In this document: positions 14,111 to 22,648 of the stretch, piece by piece | Position numbering within the stretch: position 1 is the first letter of the stretch | Layout of the letters: every line of letters begins with the position of its first letter | NCBI RefSeq assembly: GCF_001642995.1 | Contig: NZ_LOHS01000070.1 | Location: 1-64,000, forward strand | Direction of reading: 5' to 3' | Source: Streptomyces jeddahensis | Lineage (GTDB): Bacteria; Actinomycetota; Actinomycetes; Streptomycetales; Streptomycetaceae | Length of the DNA: 64,000 nucleotides | The notes under the pieces: model-generated | The model's input: the letters and a program-made list of their open reading frames with translations, nothing else | What the model was told of the DNA's origin: nothing | Database searches by the model: none | Made by a program: the position numbers and the translations under genes

Positions 14111-16197
14111 GCGACATGATCACCGCGGACCTGGTCGACCTCGACCTGTCCGCCGACACCAAAGAGGCGGCGGCCCGTGCCCTCGCCGAGCGGATGGCGG
14201 CCCGAGGCCGCGTGACCGACCTCGAAGGCTTCCTCGCGGACGTTGCAGCCCGCGAGGCGCAGATGCCGACCGGTCTCGACGGCGGCATCGGCATCCCGCA
14301 TTGCCGCAGCGAACACGTCACCGAGCCCACGCTGGCCTTCGGGCGCAGCGCCCAGGGCATCGACTTCGGCGCCGCCGACGGCCCGGCCGACCTGATCTTC
14401 CTGATCGCGGCCCCGGCCGGTGCGGACGACGCCCATCTGACGATCCTGTCGTCCCTGGCCCGTCAGCTCATGGACGCCGACTTCACGTCCGCGCTCCGGG
14501 CTGTCGGCGACGCCGCGGCAGCTGCGGCCCTGATCCGCGGCGACGAAGCCCCGGCGGCCACCGCCAAGGCCCAGGCCGCCCAGGACTCCGCGCCGGACGC
14601 CTCGGCGGCCTCCGACGCCGGCGCGGACCGCACGGCCCCGGCGCCGGGTGCCCCTGTCAAGGACAGCGGGGCCCCGGCGCCGGGCGCCACGGACGCAGAC
14701 GCCCCGCGGCCCTTCCGTATCGTCGCCGTCACCTCCTGCCCGACCGGCATCGCGCACACCTACATGGCCGCCGAGTCGCTGGAGAACGCGGGACGCGACG
14801 CGGGCGTCGAGGTCGCCGTCGAGACCCAGGGATCGGCCGGCTTCACCCGGCTCGACCCCGCCGTCATCGCCGCCGCCGACGGCGTGATCTTCGCGCACGA
14901 CGTTCCCGTACGCGACAAGGAGCGCTTCGCCGGCAAGCCGACCGTCGACGTGGGCGTCAAGGCCGGTATCAACCGCGCCACCGAGCTCATCACCGAGGTG
15001 CGCGAGAAGGCGGCCCGCGGTGAGACGACGTCCGCCGCCGCGCCCGGCACCCCGGTCGAGAGCGCGGGCGAGGCCGGTGACGGTTACGGCACCAAGCTGC
15101 GGAAGTGGCTGATGTCCGGCGTCAGCTACATGGTTCCGTTCGTCGCCGCGGGTGGTCTGCTCATCGCCCTCGGCTTCGCCATCGGCGGCTACTCGATCAA
15201 CAAGGCGCCGTCCGTCGCCGAGCACTTCGTGTGGACCCAGGCGGACAGCTGGGCCGCGCTGATGTTCCAGATCGGCGGACTGGCGTTCAGCTTCCTGATC
15301 CCCGTCCTCGCCGGCTATATCGCCTACGGCATGGCGGACCGGCCCGGTCTCGTCCCCGGCTTCGTCGGCGGCTCGGTCGCGGTCACGATCAACGCGGGCT
15401 TCCTCGGCGGTCTCGCCGCCGGTCTGATCGCGGGCGCCGTTGTGATGGCCATCCAGCGGATCAAGATCCCCGCACCGCTGCGCGGCATCATGCCGGTCGT
15501 GGTGATCCCGCTGATCTCGTCGATCGTCGTCGGCTTCCTGATGTTCCTGGTCATCGGCAAGCCCATCGCCGAGCTGCAGGCCGCGCTGACGGACTGGCTG
15601 AAGGGCCTGAGCGGCGCGAACGCCATCATCCTCGGCGTCATCCTCGGCCTGATGATGTGCTTCGACCTCGGCGGCCCGGTGAACAAGGTCGCGTATGCCT
15701 TCGCGGTCGGCGGCCTCGCCAACCCGACCGAGGGCTCGCTCAAGGTGATGGCCGCGGTCATGGCGGCCGGTATGGTGCCGCCCCTGGCGATGGCGCTCGC
15801 CACCACGGTGCGCGGGAAGCTCTTCACCAAGGCCGAGCGCGAGAACGGCAAGGCGGCCTGGGTGCTCGGCGCCTCCTTCATCTCGGAGGGCGCGATCCCG
15901 TTCGCCGCGGCCGACCCGCTGCGGGTCATCCCCGCCTCGATGGTGGGCGGCGCGGTCACCGGTGCCCTGTCGATGGCCTTCGGGTGCACGCTGCGTGCTC
16001 CGCACGGCGGCATCTTCGTGGTCCCGCTGATCGGTCAGCCGCTGCTGTACCTGGTCGCCATCGCCGCGGGTGTGTGCGTGACGACTGCGCTGGTCGTGGT
16101 GCTGAAGGGGGCCCGCAAGGCGTCCGGTGCCGCGGCGGCACCGGAGGCGGCCGGGGCGGCCGCCGCCTCGGAGGCGAAGACGCCGGTGGCGGCGTAA
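14107..16197 (+). CDS. fruA: PTS fructose transporter EIIABC
   Basis: A 696-residue fructose permease that imports fructose as fructose 1-phosphate. The EIIA domain (about 1-150) has its phospho-histidine His65 in GIGIPHCRS. An Ala/Pro-rich linker follows (about 155-200). The EIIB domain has phospho-cysteine Cys211 in SCPTGIAHTYMAAE. The EIIC domain (about 340-680) holds the membrane helices, including MMCFDLGGPVNKVAYAFAVGG and ISEGAIPFAAADPLRVIP. The start has AAGGAG 6 bp upstream. A strong terminator follows. Phosphoryl groups come from HPr encoded elsewhere. Confidence 0.95.
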   Translation: MSDMITADLVDLDLSADTKEAAARALAERMAARGRVTDLEGFLADVAAREAQMPTGLDGGIGIPHCRSEHVTEPTLAFGRSAQGIDFGAADGPADLIFLIAAPAGADDAHLTILSSLARQLMDADFTSALRAVGDAAAAAALIRGDEAPAATAKAQAAQDSAPDASAASDAGADRTAPAPGAPVKDSGAPAPGATDADAPRPFRIVAVTSCPTGIAHTYMAAESLENAGRDAGVEVAVETQGSAGFTRLDPAVIAAADGVIFAHDVPVRDKERFAGKPTVDVGVKAGINRATELITEVREKAARGETTSAAAPGTPVESAGEAGDGYGTKLRKWLMSGVSYMVPFVAAGGLLIALGFAIGGYSINKAPSVAEHFVWTQADSWAALMFQIGGLAFSFLIPVLAGYIAYGMADRPGLVPGFVGGSVAVTINAGFLGGLAAGLIAGAVVMAIQRIKIPAPLRGIMPVVVIPLISSIVVGFLMFLVIGKPIAELQAALTDWLKGLSGANAIILGVILGLMMCFDLGGPVNKVAYAFAVGGLANPTEGSLKVMAAVMAAGMVPPLAMALATTVRGKLFTKAERENGKAAWVLGASFISEGAIPFAAADPLRVIPASMVGGAVTGALSMAFGCTLRAPHGGIFVVPLIGQPLLYLVAIAAGVCVTTALVVVLKGARKASGAAAAPEAAGAAAASEAKTPVAA

Positions 16198-16221
16198 CGC
16201 CTGGCGGCGGGCTTGGCGTGT

Positions 16222-16263
16222 CGGCGGGGGGACCCCGGGATCGTTCCCGGGGTGCCCCCGCCG
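16222..16263 (+). terminator. fruA terminator
   Basis: A long GC stem: CGGCGGGGG-ACCCCGGGA on the left, TTCCCGGGGT-CCCCCGCCG on the right, with small internal mismatches and a short loop, 25 bp after the fruA stop. Confidence 0.75.
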
Positions 16264-16285
16264 CTGTACGTGTGAAACGCACCGT

Positions 16286-16341
16286 GCGTCGTGGGTTGTG
16301 CCCACCCGTTCCGCCCCAGCGGAACGACTGCCCACAACGGT
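16286..16341. repeat. Intergenic palindromic repeat of the Streptomyces type
   Basis: CGTTCCGC at 16307-16314 and GCGGAACG at 16319-16326 form a hairpin flanked by GGTTGTGCCCACC on one side and CTGCCCACAACGG on the other. This core with GTGCCCAC arms resembles a dispersed intergenic repeat I recall from many Streptomyces genomes, where it often follows gene ends. Here it lies between convergent fruA and the DUF6227-like gene and could act as the leftward terminator. Confidence 0.55.
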
Positions 16342-16343
16342 GC

Positions 16344-17105
16344 CTACGACGCTCCGTCGGAAACCCGTGCTGCTCGGCGGTCCATCGCTTCGCGGGCTGC
16401 CGTCTCCGTGGAGTAGACCTCGCACATGTGCCGGCCGTCCGGCGTCGCCGTGTGTTCGACCTCCCACAGGCTGATCTCGCTGCCGTCGCGCAGCAGGAAC
16501 GCATGCTCGTACAGCGCAAAGCCGACGCCCGCCCCGCCCGCCGGGCACGGGCGGCCGAAGGCCTGCGTGATCTGGTGGGCGCACGCCCTGTGCAGCAGAT
16601 GTGCGGTGTCGGCGCCCGGCCGGTCCGGGTTCTCCGCGCGCCGCAGCAGCCGGCGCGCGTGGTCCGCGGAGTCACCCGGCTCGTACGCGTGCAGGGGCAG
16701 GTGCGGCACGGCCGGCAGATGCACGGTCACGGGCAGCTCGAAGTCGGGCGTGTCCGGCGGCAGCGGCAGCCGCGCGGTCGCCTCGCGGAGCTCCTCCTCG
16801 TCCGCGTAGAGCTCGGACTGCGTGCGGCCGCCCGGACCGGTGTTGTGCACCATTTCCCAGAGGGTGACCGCCGTGCCGTCTGCGAGCAGCCACGTGTGGC
16901 GGTACGTCTCGCGGTGCCGCCCCGCGCTGTGGTGCGCGGAGTACAGCGAGGTGTCGTACGCGAGCGCGCTCTCGAGCAGGCACAACGTCTCGTCGGGCAG
17001 CTCGAAGGAGTTCAGGGCACGGCCGAGCAGTCGCTCGAGCTGCTCCTCCGGAGACTCGGGCGGCTCGGCTGGTTCGTACGCGGCTGAGTCGTACGGAACG
17101 CTCAA
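16344..17105 (-). CDS. Conserved Streptomyces protein (DUF6227-like)
   Basis: A 253-residue acidic soluble protein with two similar halves. Each carries a pattern of a helix, YRHTWLLADGTAVTLWEMVHN (first half) or YEHAFLLRDGSEISLWEVEHT (second half), then an acidic alpha segment. This shows an internal duplication. The family is restricted to actinomycetes as far as I recall, and no function is known. The start ATG/GTG at 17105 follows GAGAAGCC. It is transcribed toward fruA. Confidence 0.7.
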   Translation of the reverse strand: MSVPYDSAAYEPAEPPESPEEQLERLLGRALNSFELPDETLCLLESALAYDTSLYSAHHSAGRHRETYRHTWLLADGTAVTLWEMVHNTGPGGRTQSELYADEEELREATARLPLPPDTPDFELPVTVHLPAVPHLPLHAYEPGDSADHARRLLRRAENPDRPGADTAHLLHRACAHQITQAFGRPCPAGGAGVGFALYEHAFLLRDGSEISLWEVEHTATPDGRHMCEVYSTETAAREAMDRRAARVSDGAS

Positions 17106-17249
17106 GGCTTCTCCCGGCGTCGCTGCATGTCACCTTGTGGGTGCATACCGTAGCCCCTTGGCCCGACATCATGTCCTGTGAACCGGAAAAACGAGCGGCC
17201 TGTCCCTGGAGTTCCCGCCCCGCCCTGGCGGACGGGCGCGGTTTCCACC

Positions 17250-18275
17250 TCAACTCCCGTACAACTCCCGGTACGACGGGTAGCTGCCGCCCGGGCCTTC
17301 CACGGACTCGGCGGCAAGGACCGCCCGTACGATCGCACGGGTCACCATGTCCGCGCCGGCCGTGAGGATCTCGTTCAGCGCGAGGGGATTCCCGACGGCG
17401 AGCGGGCGGTCGCCCGTGGCCAGCGCGAAGACGGTGTCACCGTCGTGGAGCAGGTGGACCGGACGCACCGCGCGTGCGATGCCGTCGTGCGCCGTGCCCG
17501 CGAGCTTCTGCGCCTGCGCGCGTGTCAGCCCGGCGTCGGTGGCGACGACCGCGAGCGTGGTGTTCAGCGGTGCCGGACCGTTCTTCGCGGCCGACTCCGC
17601 CAGCCGGCGCTGCGCCGACTCGTGGACCTCGTCCGAGGGATACGCCGGGCGCCCCTCGAAGAACCGCCCGTACAGCACACCCGTCAGCGGGTCGACCGCC
17701 GAGCCCACGGCATTGGCCACCACCAGCGCGGCGACCGTGACACCCGAGGTGAGGCGGGTGCTCGCCGTGCCGACACCGCCCTTGATGCCGCCGACCACCG
17801 CGCCCGTACCGGCGCCCACTCCGCCCGACTGCACCGGCGCGCCCAGCTCTGTGCGCGCTGCGGCCTCCACCGCGGCGCGGCCCGTCGACGCGTCCGGCCT
17901 GGTCCGGAAGTCGCCGCCGCGGCCCAGGTCGAAGACGCACGCGGCCGGGACGACCGGCACGACATGCGACGGATCGGGACCGACCCGTACGCCTCGCCGC
18001 CGCTCCTCCAGCCAGGCCATCACCCCGGACGCCGAGTCGAGTCCGTACGCGCTGCCGCCGGTGAGGACGACCGCCTCGACGCGCTGCACCAGATTGCGCG
18101 GGTCGAGCGCGTCCGTCTCCTTGGTGCCGGGGCCGCCGCCGCGCACGTCCACGGCCGCGATCGCCCCGCCCTCCGGCGCGAGCACGACCGTGGTGCCGGT
18201 GAGCCAGCCGTCCCCGGCCCGCGTGGCGTGCCCCACGCGCAGTCCGGACACGTCCGTGAGCGCGTCAACCGTCAT
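17250..18275 (-). CDS. P1 family (DmpA-type, S58) aminopeptidase
   Basis: A 341-residue N-terminal-nucleophile hydrolase of the DmpA/L-aminopeptidase-D-esterase family. The precursor cuts itself before the nucleophile, here at Asn238-Thr239 in PLNTTLAVVATDAGL. Other landmarks are ALTDVSGLRVGHATR at the start, VLTGGSAYGLDSASGV near 85 and GVGAGTGAVVGGIKGGVGTAS near 160. ATG 18275 has GGGAG 8 bp upstream. The upstream open frame to 18596 is repeat DNA. It lies divergent from pflB. Confidence 0.88.
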   Translation of the reverse strand: MTVDALTDVSGLRVGHATRAGDGWLTGTTVVLAPEGGAIAAVDVRGGGPGTKETDALDPRNLVQRVEAVVLTGGSAYGLDSASGVMAWLEERRRGVRVGPDPSHVVPVVPAACVFDLGRGGDFRTRPDASTGRAAVEAAARTELGAPVQSGGVGAGTGAVVGGIKGGVGTASTRLTSGVTVAALVVANAVGSAVDPLTGVLYGRFFEGRPAYPSDEVHESAQRRLAESAAKNGPAPLNTTLAVVATDAGLTRAQAQKLAGTAHDGIARAVRPVHLLHDGDTVFALATGDRPLAVGNPLALNEILTAGADMVTRAIVRAVLAAESVEGPGGSYPSYRELYGS

Positions 18276-18340
18276 GTCTGTGTCTCCCACCCGTCGTCCG
18301 GCTCCACCGGAGACGGTATGCCCAGGAGCCGACGCCCTAC

Positions 18341-18435
18341 GTCTGAGCTGAGGCCATGCGCCGGAGCCGAGCCCACGCGTCTGAGTCGAGGCCATACGTC
18401 TGGGTCGAGGCCATACGTCGAGGGCGAAGCCGAGC
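18341..18435 (+). repeat. Five tandem 19-bp repeats upstream of pflB
   Basis: Five units of 19 bp lie head to tail: 18341-18359, 18360-18378, 18379-18397, 18398-18416 and 18417-18435. Units 3 and 4 are GTCTGAGTCGAGGCCATAC and GTCTGGGTCGAGGCCATAC; units 1, 2 and 5 are more diverged. The block lies between the divergent P1 peptidase and pflB genes, 113 bp before the pflB start, where regulators would bind. There are no spacers, so it is not a CRISPR array. Confidence 0.75.
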
Positions 18436-18547
18436 GCGCGCCGGGCCGAAGCGGAGGACCTTCGGCCCCCAGATCGAGGACCAACGCATCGCCCTTTGCT
18501 GCTGCCCCAGGCGTGCAATGGACAGGAAGCGACGAAGGGACTCGGAC

Positions 18548-20827
18548 GTGAGCGTGACGACGACTGGCACTCCTGCAGAACAGACGGAGCAGGCACATCG
18601 CAGCGGAGCCTGGGACGGCTTCAAGGGCGGTCTGTGGCGTGACGCCATCGACGTCCGCGACTTCGTCCAGCAGAACTACACGCCGTACGAGGGCGACGGC
18701 TCCTTCCTGGCCGGGCCCACCGAGCGGACCACGCAGGTGTGGGAGAAGCTGCTGTCGATGTTCCCGGCCGAGCGGGAGCGCGGCATCCACGACGTCGACG
18801 GGCACACCCCGTCCCGTATCGATGCCTTCGCGCCCGGCTATGTCGATCCGGACCTCGACCTCATCGTCGGTCTGCAGACCGACGCCCCGCTCAAGCGCGC
18901 GATCATGCCAGCCGGTGGCTGGCGCATGGTCGAGACGGCCCTGGGCGCCTACGGCTATGAGCCGGACCCCGCGGTCAAGGACGTCTACACCCATCTGCGC
19001 AAGACCCACAACGACGGCGTCTTCGACGCCTACACCCCCGAGATCCGCGCCTGCCGCTCCGCCGGAATCATCACCGGCCTGCCCGACGCCTATGGCCGCG
19101 GCCGCATCATCGGCGACTACCGCCGCGTCGCCCTCTACGGCGTCGACCGGCTCATCGAGGCCAAGCAGGCCGAGAAGGAGCAGCTGAACGCCCAGTGGCC
19201 GACCGAGCACGTCATCCGCGACCGTGAGGAGATCGCCGAGCAGATCAAGGCACTGGGCGAGCTCAAGGCGATGGCCCGGTCCTACGGCTACGACATCTCC
19301 CGCCCGGCGGCGACCGGCCGCGAAGCCGTCCAGTGGCTGTACTTCGCCTATCTGGCGGCCGTGAAGGAGCAGAACGGCGCGGCCATGTCGAACGGCCGCA
19401 TCGACACCTTCCTCGACGTCTACCTGCAGCGCGACATCGAGCGTGGCGCACTCACCGAGTCCCGGGCACAGGAGCTGATCGACGACTTCGTCATCAAGCT
19501 CCGCATCGTCCGCTTCCTGCGCACCCCCGAGTACAACGAGCTCTACTCCGGCGACCCCACCTGGGTCACCTGGACCATGGCGGGCATCGGCGAGGACGGC
19601 CGCCCGCTCGTCTCCCGCACCACCTTCCGCGCCCTCCAGACCCTCTACAACCTGGGCCCCGCCCCGGAACCGAACCTCACCGTCCTGTGGTCGCAGCGAC
19701 TGCCCAAGGCCTTCAGGGAGTTCGCGTCCAAGGTCGCCATCGACACCAGCGCGCTCCAATTCGAGTCCGACGAACTGATGCGCCCGAAGTACGGCGACGA
19801 CACGGCCATCGCCTGCTGCGTCTCCGCCATGGCCATGGGCAAGCAGATGCAGTTCTTCGGCGCGCGCGTCAACGTCGCCAAGGCGCTGCTCTACGCGATC
19901 AACGGCGGCCGCGACGAGATGACCGGGAAGACCGTCGTCGAGGGCTTCGAGCCGGTCACCGGCGACTACCTCGAGTACGAGGACGTCGCCCGGCGGTACG
20001 ACGCGATGCTCGACTGGCTCGCCAAGACGTACGTCCATGCGCTCAACGTCATCCACTACATGCATGACAAGTACGCCTACGAGCGCATCGAGATGGCACT
20101 GCACGACCAGGAGATCCTGCGCACCATGGCCTGCGGCATCGCGGGCCTGTCCGTGGCCGCCGACTCCCTCTCCGCCATCAAGCACGCACGCGTGAACGTC
20201 GTACGCGACGAGACGGGACTGATCGTCGACTACGAGACCGAGGGCGGCTATCCCGCCTACGGAAACAACGACGACCGCGCCGACTCCCTGGCCCAGCAGA
20301 TCGTCCACGACTTCATGGAGAAGGTGCGCAAACACCCCACGTACCGCGACGCCGTGCACACCCAGTCGGTGCTGACCATCACCTCGAACGTCGTCTACGG
20401 CAAGAAGACCGGCAACACCCCCGACGGCCGCCGCGCCGGCGCCCCGTTCGCCCCGGGCGCCAACCCGATGAACGGCCGCGACGCGCACGGCTACATCGCC
20501 TCCGCCCTGTCGGTCGCCAAACTCTCGTATGACGACGCCGAGGACGGCATCTCGCTCACCAACAGCGTCACGCCGGACGCCCTCGGCCGTACCCGGGAGG
20601 AGCGCATCGCGCATCTGTCCGGCGTGCTGGACGGCTTCATGGCGAGCGGCGGCTTCCACATGAACGTCAACGTGCTCGACAAGGCGACGCTCGAGGACGC
20701 CATGGAACACCCGGAGAAGCACCCGCAGTTGACCATCCGGGTCTCCGGCTATGCCGTGAACTTCGTCCGCCTGACGCGCGAGCAGCAGCTGGACGTCATC
20801 AACCGCACCTTCCACAACTCGCTGTAA
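18548..20827 (+). CDS. pflB: Formate C-acetyltransferase (pyruvate formate-lyase)
   Basis: A 759-residue glycyl-radical enzyme that splits pyruvate with CoA into acetyl-CoA and formate. The catalytic pair Cys423-Cys424 is in [12 protein letters not shown]. The radical glycine Gly734 lies in [13 protein letters not shown], the same number as in E. coli PflB. Length also matches. GTG 18548 is chosen for AGGGA 8 bp upstream and the right length; GTG 18554 is possible. The enzyme is destroyed by oxygen once activated. Its activase gene follows after 63 bp, so the pair is complete. Such a pair in a mainly aerobic genus suggests use in oxygen-poor mycelium or spores. Confidence 0.95.
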   Translation: MSVTTTGTPAEQTEQAHRSGAWDGFKGGLWRDAIDVRDFVQQNYTPYEGDGSFLAGPTERTTQVWEKLLSMFPAERERGIHDVDGHTPSRIDAFAPGYVDPDLDLIVGLQTDAPLKRAIMPAGGWRMVETALGAYGYEPDPAVKDVYTHLRKTHNDGVFDAYTPEIRACRSAGIITGLPDAYGRGRIIGDYRRVALYGVDRLIEAKQAEKEQLNAQWPTEHVIRDREEIAEQIKALGELKAMARSYGYDISRPAATGREAVQWLYFAYLAAVKEQNGAAMSNGRIDTFLDVYLQRDIERGALTESRAQELIDDFVIKLRIVRFLRTPEYNELYSGDPTWVTWTMAGIGEDGRPLVSRTTFRALQTLYNLGPAPEPNLTVLWSQRLPKAFREFASKVAIDTSALQFESDELMRPKYGDDTAIACCVSAMAMGKQMQFFGARVNVAKALLYAINGGRDEMTGKTVVEGFEPVTGDYLEYEDVARRYDAMLDWLAKTYVHALNVIHYMHDKYAYERIEMALHDQEILRTMACGIAGLSVAADSLSAIKHARVNVVRDETGLIVDYETEGGYPAYGNNDDRADSLAQQIVHDFMEKVRKHPTYRDAVHTQSVLTITSNVVYGKKTGNTPDGRRAGAPFAPGANPMNGRDAHGYIASALSVAKLSYDDAEDGISLTNSVTPDALGRTREERIAHLSGVLDGFMASGGFHMNVNVLDKATLEDAMEHPEKHPQLTIRVSGYAVNFVRLTREQQLDVINRTFHNSL

Positions 20828-20890
20828 GCCCACAGCCCGCTGCGAGCCGTCCGGCCGCAGCCCCGGCTTCAGCAATCCGGGAGTACCACC

Positions 20891-21751
20891 ATGCCCCTGC
20901 TGCTCGGTCAGAACCCCGCGGCGCCTGCCACGCTGAACCCCGCGGCCTCTGCCAGCCTGAACCCCGCGGCGTCTGCCACGCTGGCCGCCGCCACTCCGGC
21001 GGCCGCCGCAACCCGCCACCCCGTCGAGGGCTCCGTCCACTCCTGGGACCTGTCGACGGGCGTCGACGGTCCCGGCACCCGCTTCGTGACGTTCCTGTCC
21101 GGATGCCCGCTGACGTGCCTGTACTGCCAGAATCCCGACACCTGGCGGATACGCGACGGCAGGCGCACGGCAGCCGACGACATCGTCGCCGAAGCGGCCA
21201 AGTACACCGGCTTCATCGCGGCCGCGGGCGGCGGAGCCACCCTCAGCGGCGGCGAGCCCCTGCTGCAGCCCGTCTTCGCGGGAGAGCTGCTGCACCGCTT
21301 CAAGCACGAAGTGGGCCTGCACACCGCCCTCGACACCTCCGGCTTCCTCGGCAGCCGCGCCACGGACTCGCTGCTGCGCGACGTCGACCTCGTGCTGCTC
21401 GACATCAAGTCCTGGAACCGCGAGACGTACAAGAAGGTCACCGGCCGTCCGCTCGAGCCGACGCTCGACTTCGCCCGCCGTCTCGCCCGGCTCGGCAAGG
21501 ACGTCTGGGTCCGCTTCGTGCTGGTGCCCGGATTGACCGACGACCCGGCGAACATCGAGGGCGTCGCGGCGTTCGCCGCCTCGCTCGGCAACGTCTCCAG
21601 GGTCGATGTGCTGCCCTTCCACAAACTGGGCGCGAGCAAGTGGCGGGAACTCGGCAGGACCTTCCCCCTGCACGACACCCCGTCCCCCGTCCCGGAGCAG
21701 GTGGCCTCGGCCAGGCGGATCTTCGAGGCGAAGGGGCTCAGGGCCGTCTGA
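20891..21751 (+). CDS. pflA: Pyruvate formate-lyase activating enzyme
   Basis: A 286-residue radical SAM enzyme that installs the glycyl radical on PflB. The iron-sulfur motif CPLTCLYC (CxxxCxxC, near residue 75) and the SAM glycines in GGGATLSGGEPLLQP are intact. The family core begins at VEGSVHSWDLSTGVDGPGTR (near residue 46). The first 45 residues are an Ala/Pro-rich extension built on an eight-residue repeat (NPAAxAxL), encoded by three 24-bp tandem units. Start ATG 20891 has GGGAG upstream. The extension is absent from enterobacterial PflA and may be non-essential. Confidence 0.93.
   Translation: MPLLLGQNPAAPATLNPAASASLNPAASATLAAATPAAAATRHPVEGSVHSWDLSTGVDGPGTRFVTFLSGCPLTCLYCQNPDTWRIRDGRRTAADDIVAEAAKYTGFIAAAGGGATLSGGEPLLQPVFAGELLHRFKHEVGLHTALDTSGFLGSRATDSLLRDVDLVLLDIKSWNRETYKKVTGRPLEPTLDFARRLARLGKDVWVRFVLVPGLTDDPANIEGVAAFAASLGNVSRVDVLPFHKLGASKWRELGRTFPLHDTPSPVPEQVASARRIFEAKGLRAV
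20912..20983 (+). repeat. Three in-frame 24-bp tandem repeats in pflA
   Basis: Units at 20912-20935, 20936-20959 and 20960-20983 begin AACCCCGCGGC and end GCTG or CCTG, with two to three differences between copies. Being a multiple of three, they add or remove eight residues without shifting the frame, so length variation between strains is expected. Confidence 0.8.
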
Positions 21752-21782
21752 GGCCCTTCCCGGCCGGACGTACCCTGGACGC

Positions 21783-21965
21783 ATGAGCACCGCCCCCGGC
21801 CCCGAACCGCGCGATCCGAAGGACGCGCTGGTCTTCGACGACCCGCTGACGCAGCAGACCTCGGACGACACCGACCGGGGGTGGGGCGAGGGGCCGGCAC
21901 CCGGCGGTGACAGTGCCGCCGACCTCGCGCGCTTCCTGGACGAGAAGCCGCCCCACCACCTCTGA
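21783..21965 (+). CDS. Small conserved Streptomyces protein
   Basis: A 60-residue acidic, likely disordered protein (MSTAPGPEPRDPKDALVFDD start, DLARFLDEKPPHH end). A -10-like TACCCT lies at 21771-21776, six bases before the ATG, with no ribosome site, so the transcript is probably leaderless. I recall close relatives next to mscL in other streptomycetes. Function unknown. Confidence 0.65.
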   Translation: MSTAPGPEPRDPKDALVFDDPLTQQTSDDTDRGWGEGPAPGGDSAADLARFLDEKPPHHL

Positions 21966-21993
21966 AGCCGCCGGGCTGCCGCTGCTGCTGTCG

Positions 21994-22473
21994 CTACCGC
22001 GTACCGTCCCCGGAACCGCGCTGCGCGACCAGGGCGTCGCGGATCTCCTTCAGGAGTTCCAGCTCGGTCTCCTCGAGCTTCTCCTGCGCGCCCTCCTTGG
22101 CCGCCTTCCGCTCCGCCATCCTGGCCAGGTACTTCGACATGGGCAGCACCATGAGGAAGTACACGACGGCCGCGGTGATCAGAAAGCTGAGGGTGGCGCT
22201 GAGCACCGATCCCCACATGAGGGGGATGCCGCTCGTGACCGTGCCCGTCTTCTCGTCGAACTTGCAGGGAGCCTGCAGGCACGAGCTGTACCTGTCGAGA
22301 TCCTTCGTCCCGAACGCGCCGACCAACGGGTTGATGATGCCCTTCACCAGGGAGTTCACGATGTTGGTGAACGCGGCACCGATGACCACCGCGACCGCCA
22401 GGTCGATCACATTGCCGCGCATCAGGAAGGCCTTGAAGCCTTCCCAGACGCTCGGCGTCTTCTTCACGCTCAC
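21994..22473 (-). CDS. mscL: Large-conductance mechanosensitive channel
   Basis: About 159 residues. MscL forms a pentamer that opens under membrane tension and releases solutes on hypo-osmotic shock. Helix 1 contains [24 protein letters not shown] with the gate glycines and alanines; helix 2 is [18 protein letters not shown]. The C-terminal acidic-basic bundle ends with [15 protein letters not shown] heptads. GTG 22473 has AAAGG 7 bp upstream; GTG 22491 would add six residues. The extracellular loop has two cysteines ([10 protein letters not shown]), as in other Streptomyces MscL proteins. Confidence 0.92.
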   Translation of the reverse strand: MSVKKTPSVWEGFKAFLMRGNVIDLAVAVVIGAAFTNIVNSLVKGIINPLVGAFGTKDLDRYSSCLQAPCKFDEKTGTVTSGIPLMWGSVLSATLSFLITAAVVYFLMVLPMSKYLARMAERKAAKEGAQEKLEETELELLKEIRDALVAQRGSGDGTR

Positions 22474-22588
22474 CGCGAGGCCTTTCTTCACATCTGCAGG
22501 TTGTGGAACAAACAGCTCCGCAACCTACGGCAGAACGCCTTCGCTCTGCCCACCGAGGCCTCCCCGACGAGCGACTTGACAGGACGGC

Positions 22589-22648
22589 GTCGGTGCCGCG
22601 CGCAGCCATGGTCGGCACGTCGGTGTCTCGCGCAGCCGTGGTCAGCAC
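22589..22648. repeat. 30-bp tandem duplication at the SAF gene 3' end
   Basis: 22589-22618 and 22619-22648 are imperfect 30-bp copies (both start GTCGGTG and hold GCGCAGCC, GTGGTC/ATGGTC and GCAC). The right copy contains the stop codon of the SAF-domain gene. Confidence 0.6.

Noticed and set aside
18341..18435. CRISPR array
   Set aside because: The 19-bp units abut directly with no unique spacers, and there are no cas genes.
18272..22648. Very long open frame on the minus strand (about 1458 codons) antisense to pflB and pflA
   Set aside because: It mirrors the third-base GC bias of pflB and pflA, has no family resemblance, and the plus-strand proteins are unmistakable.
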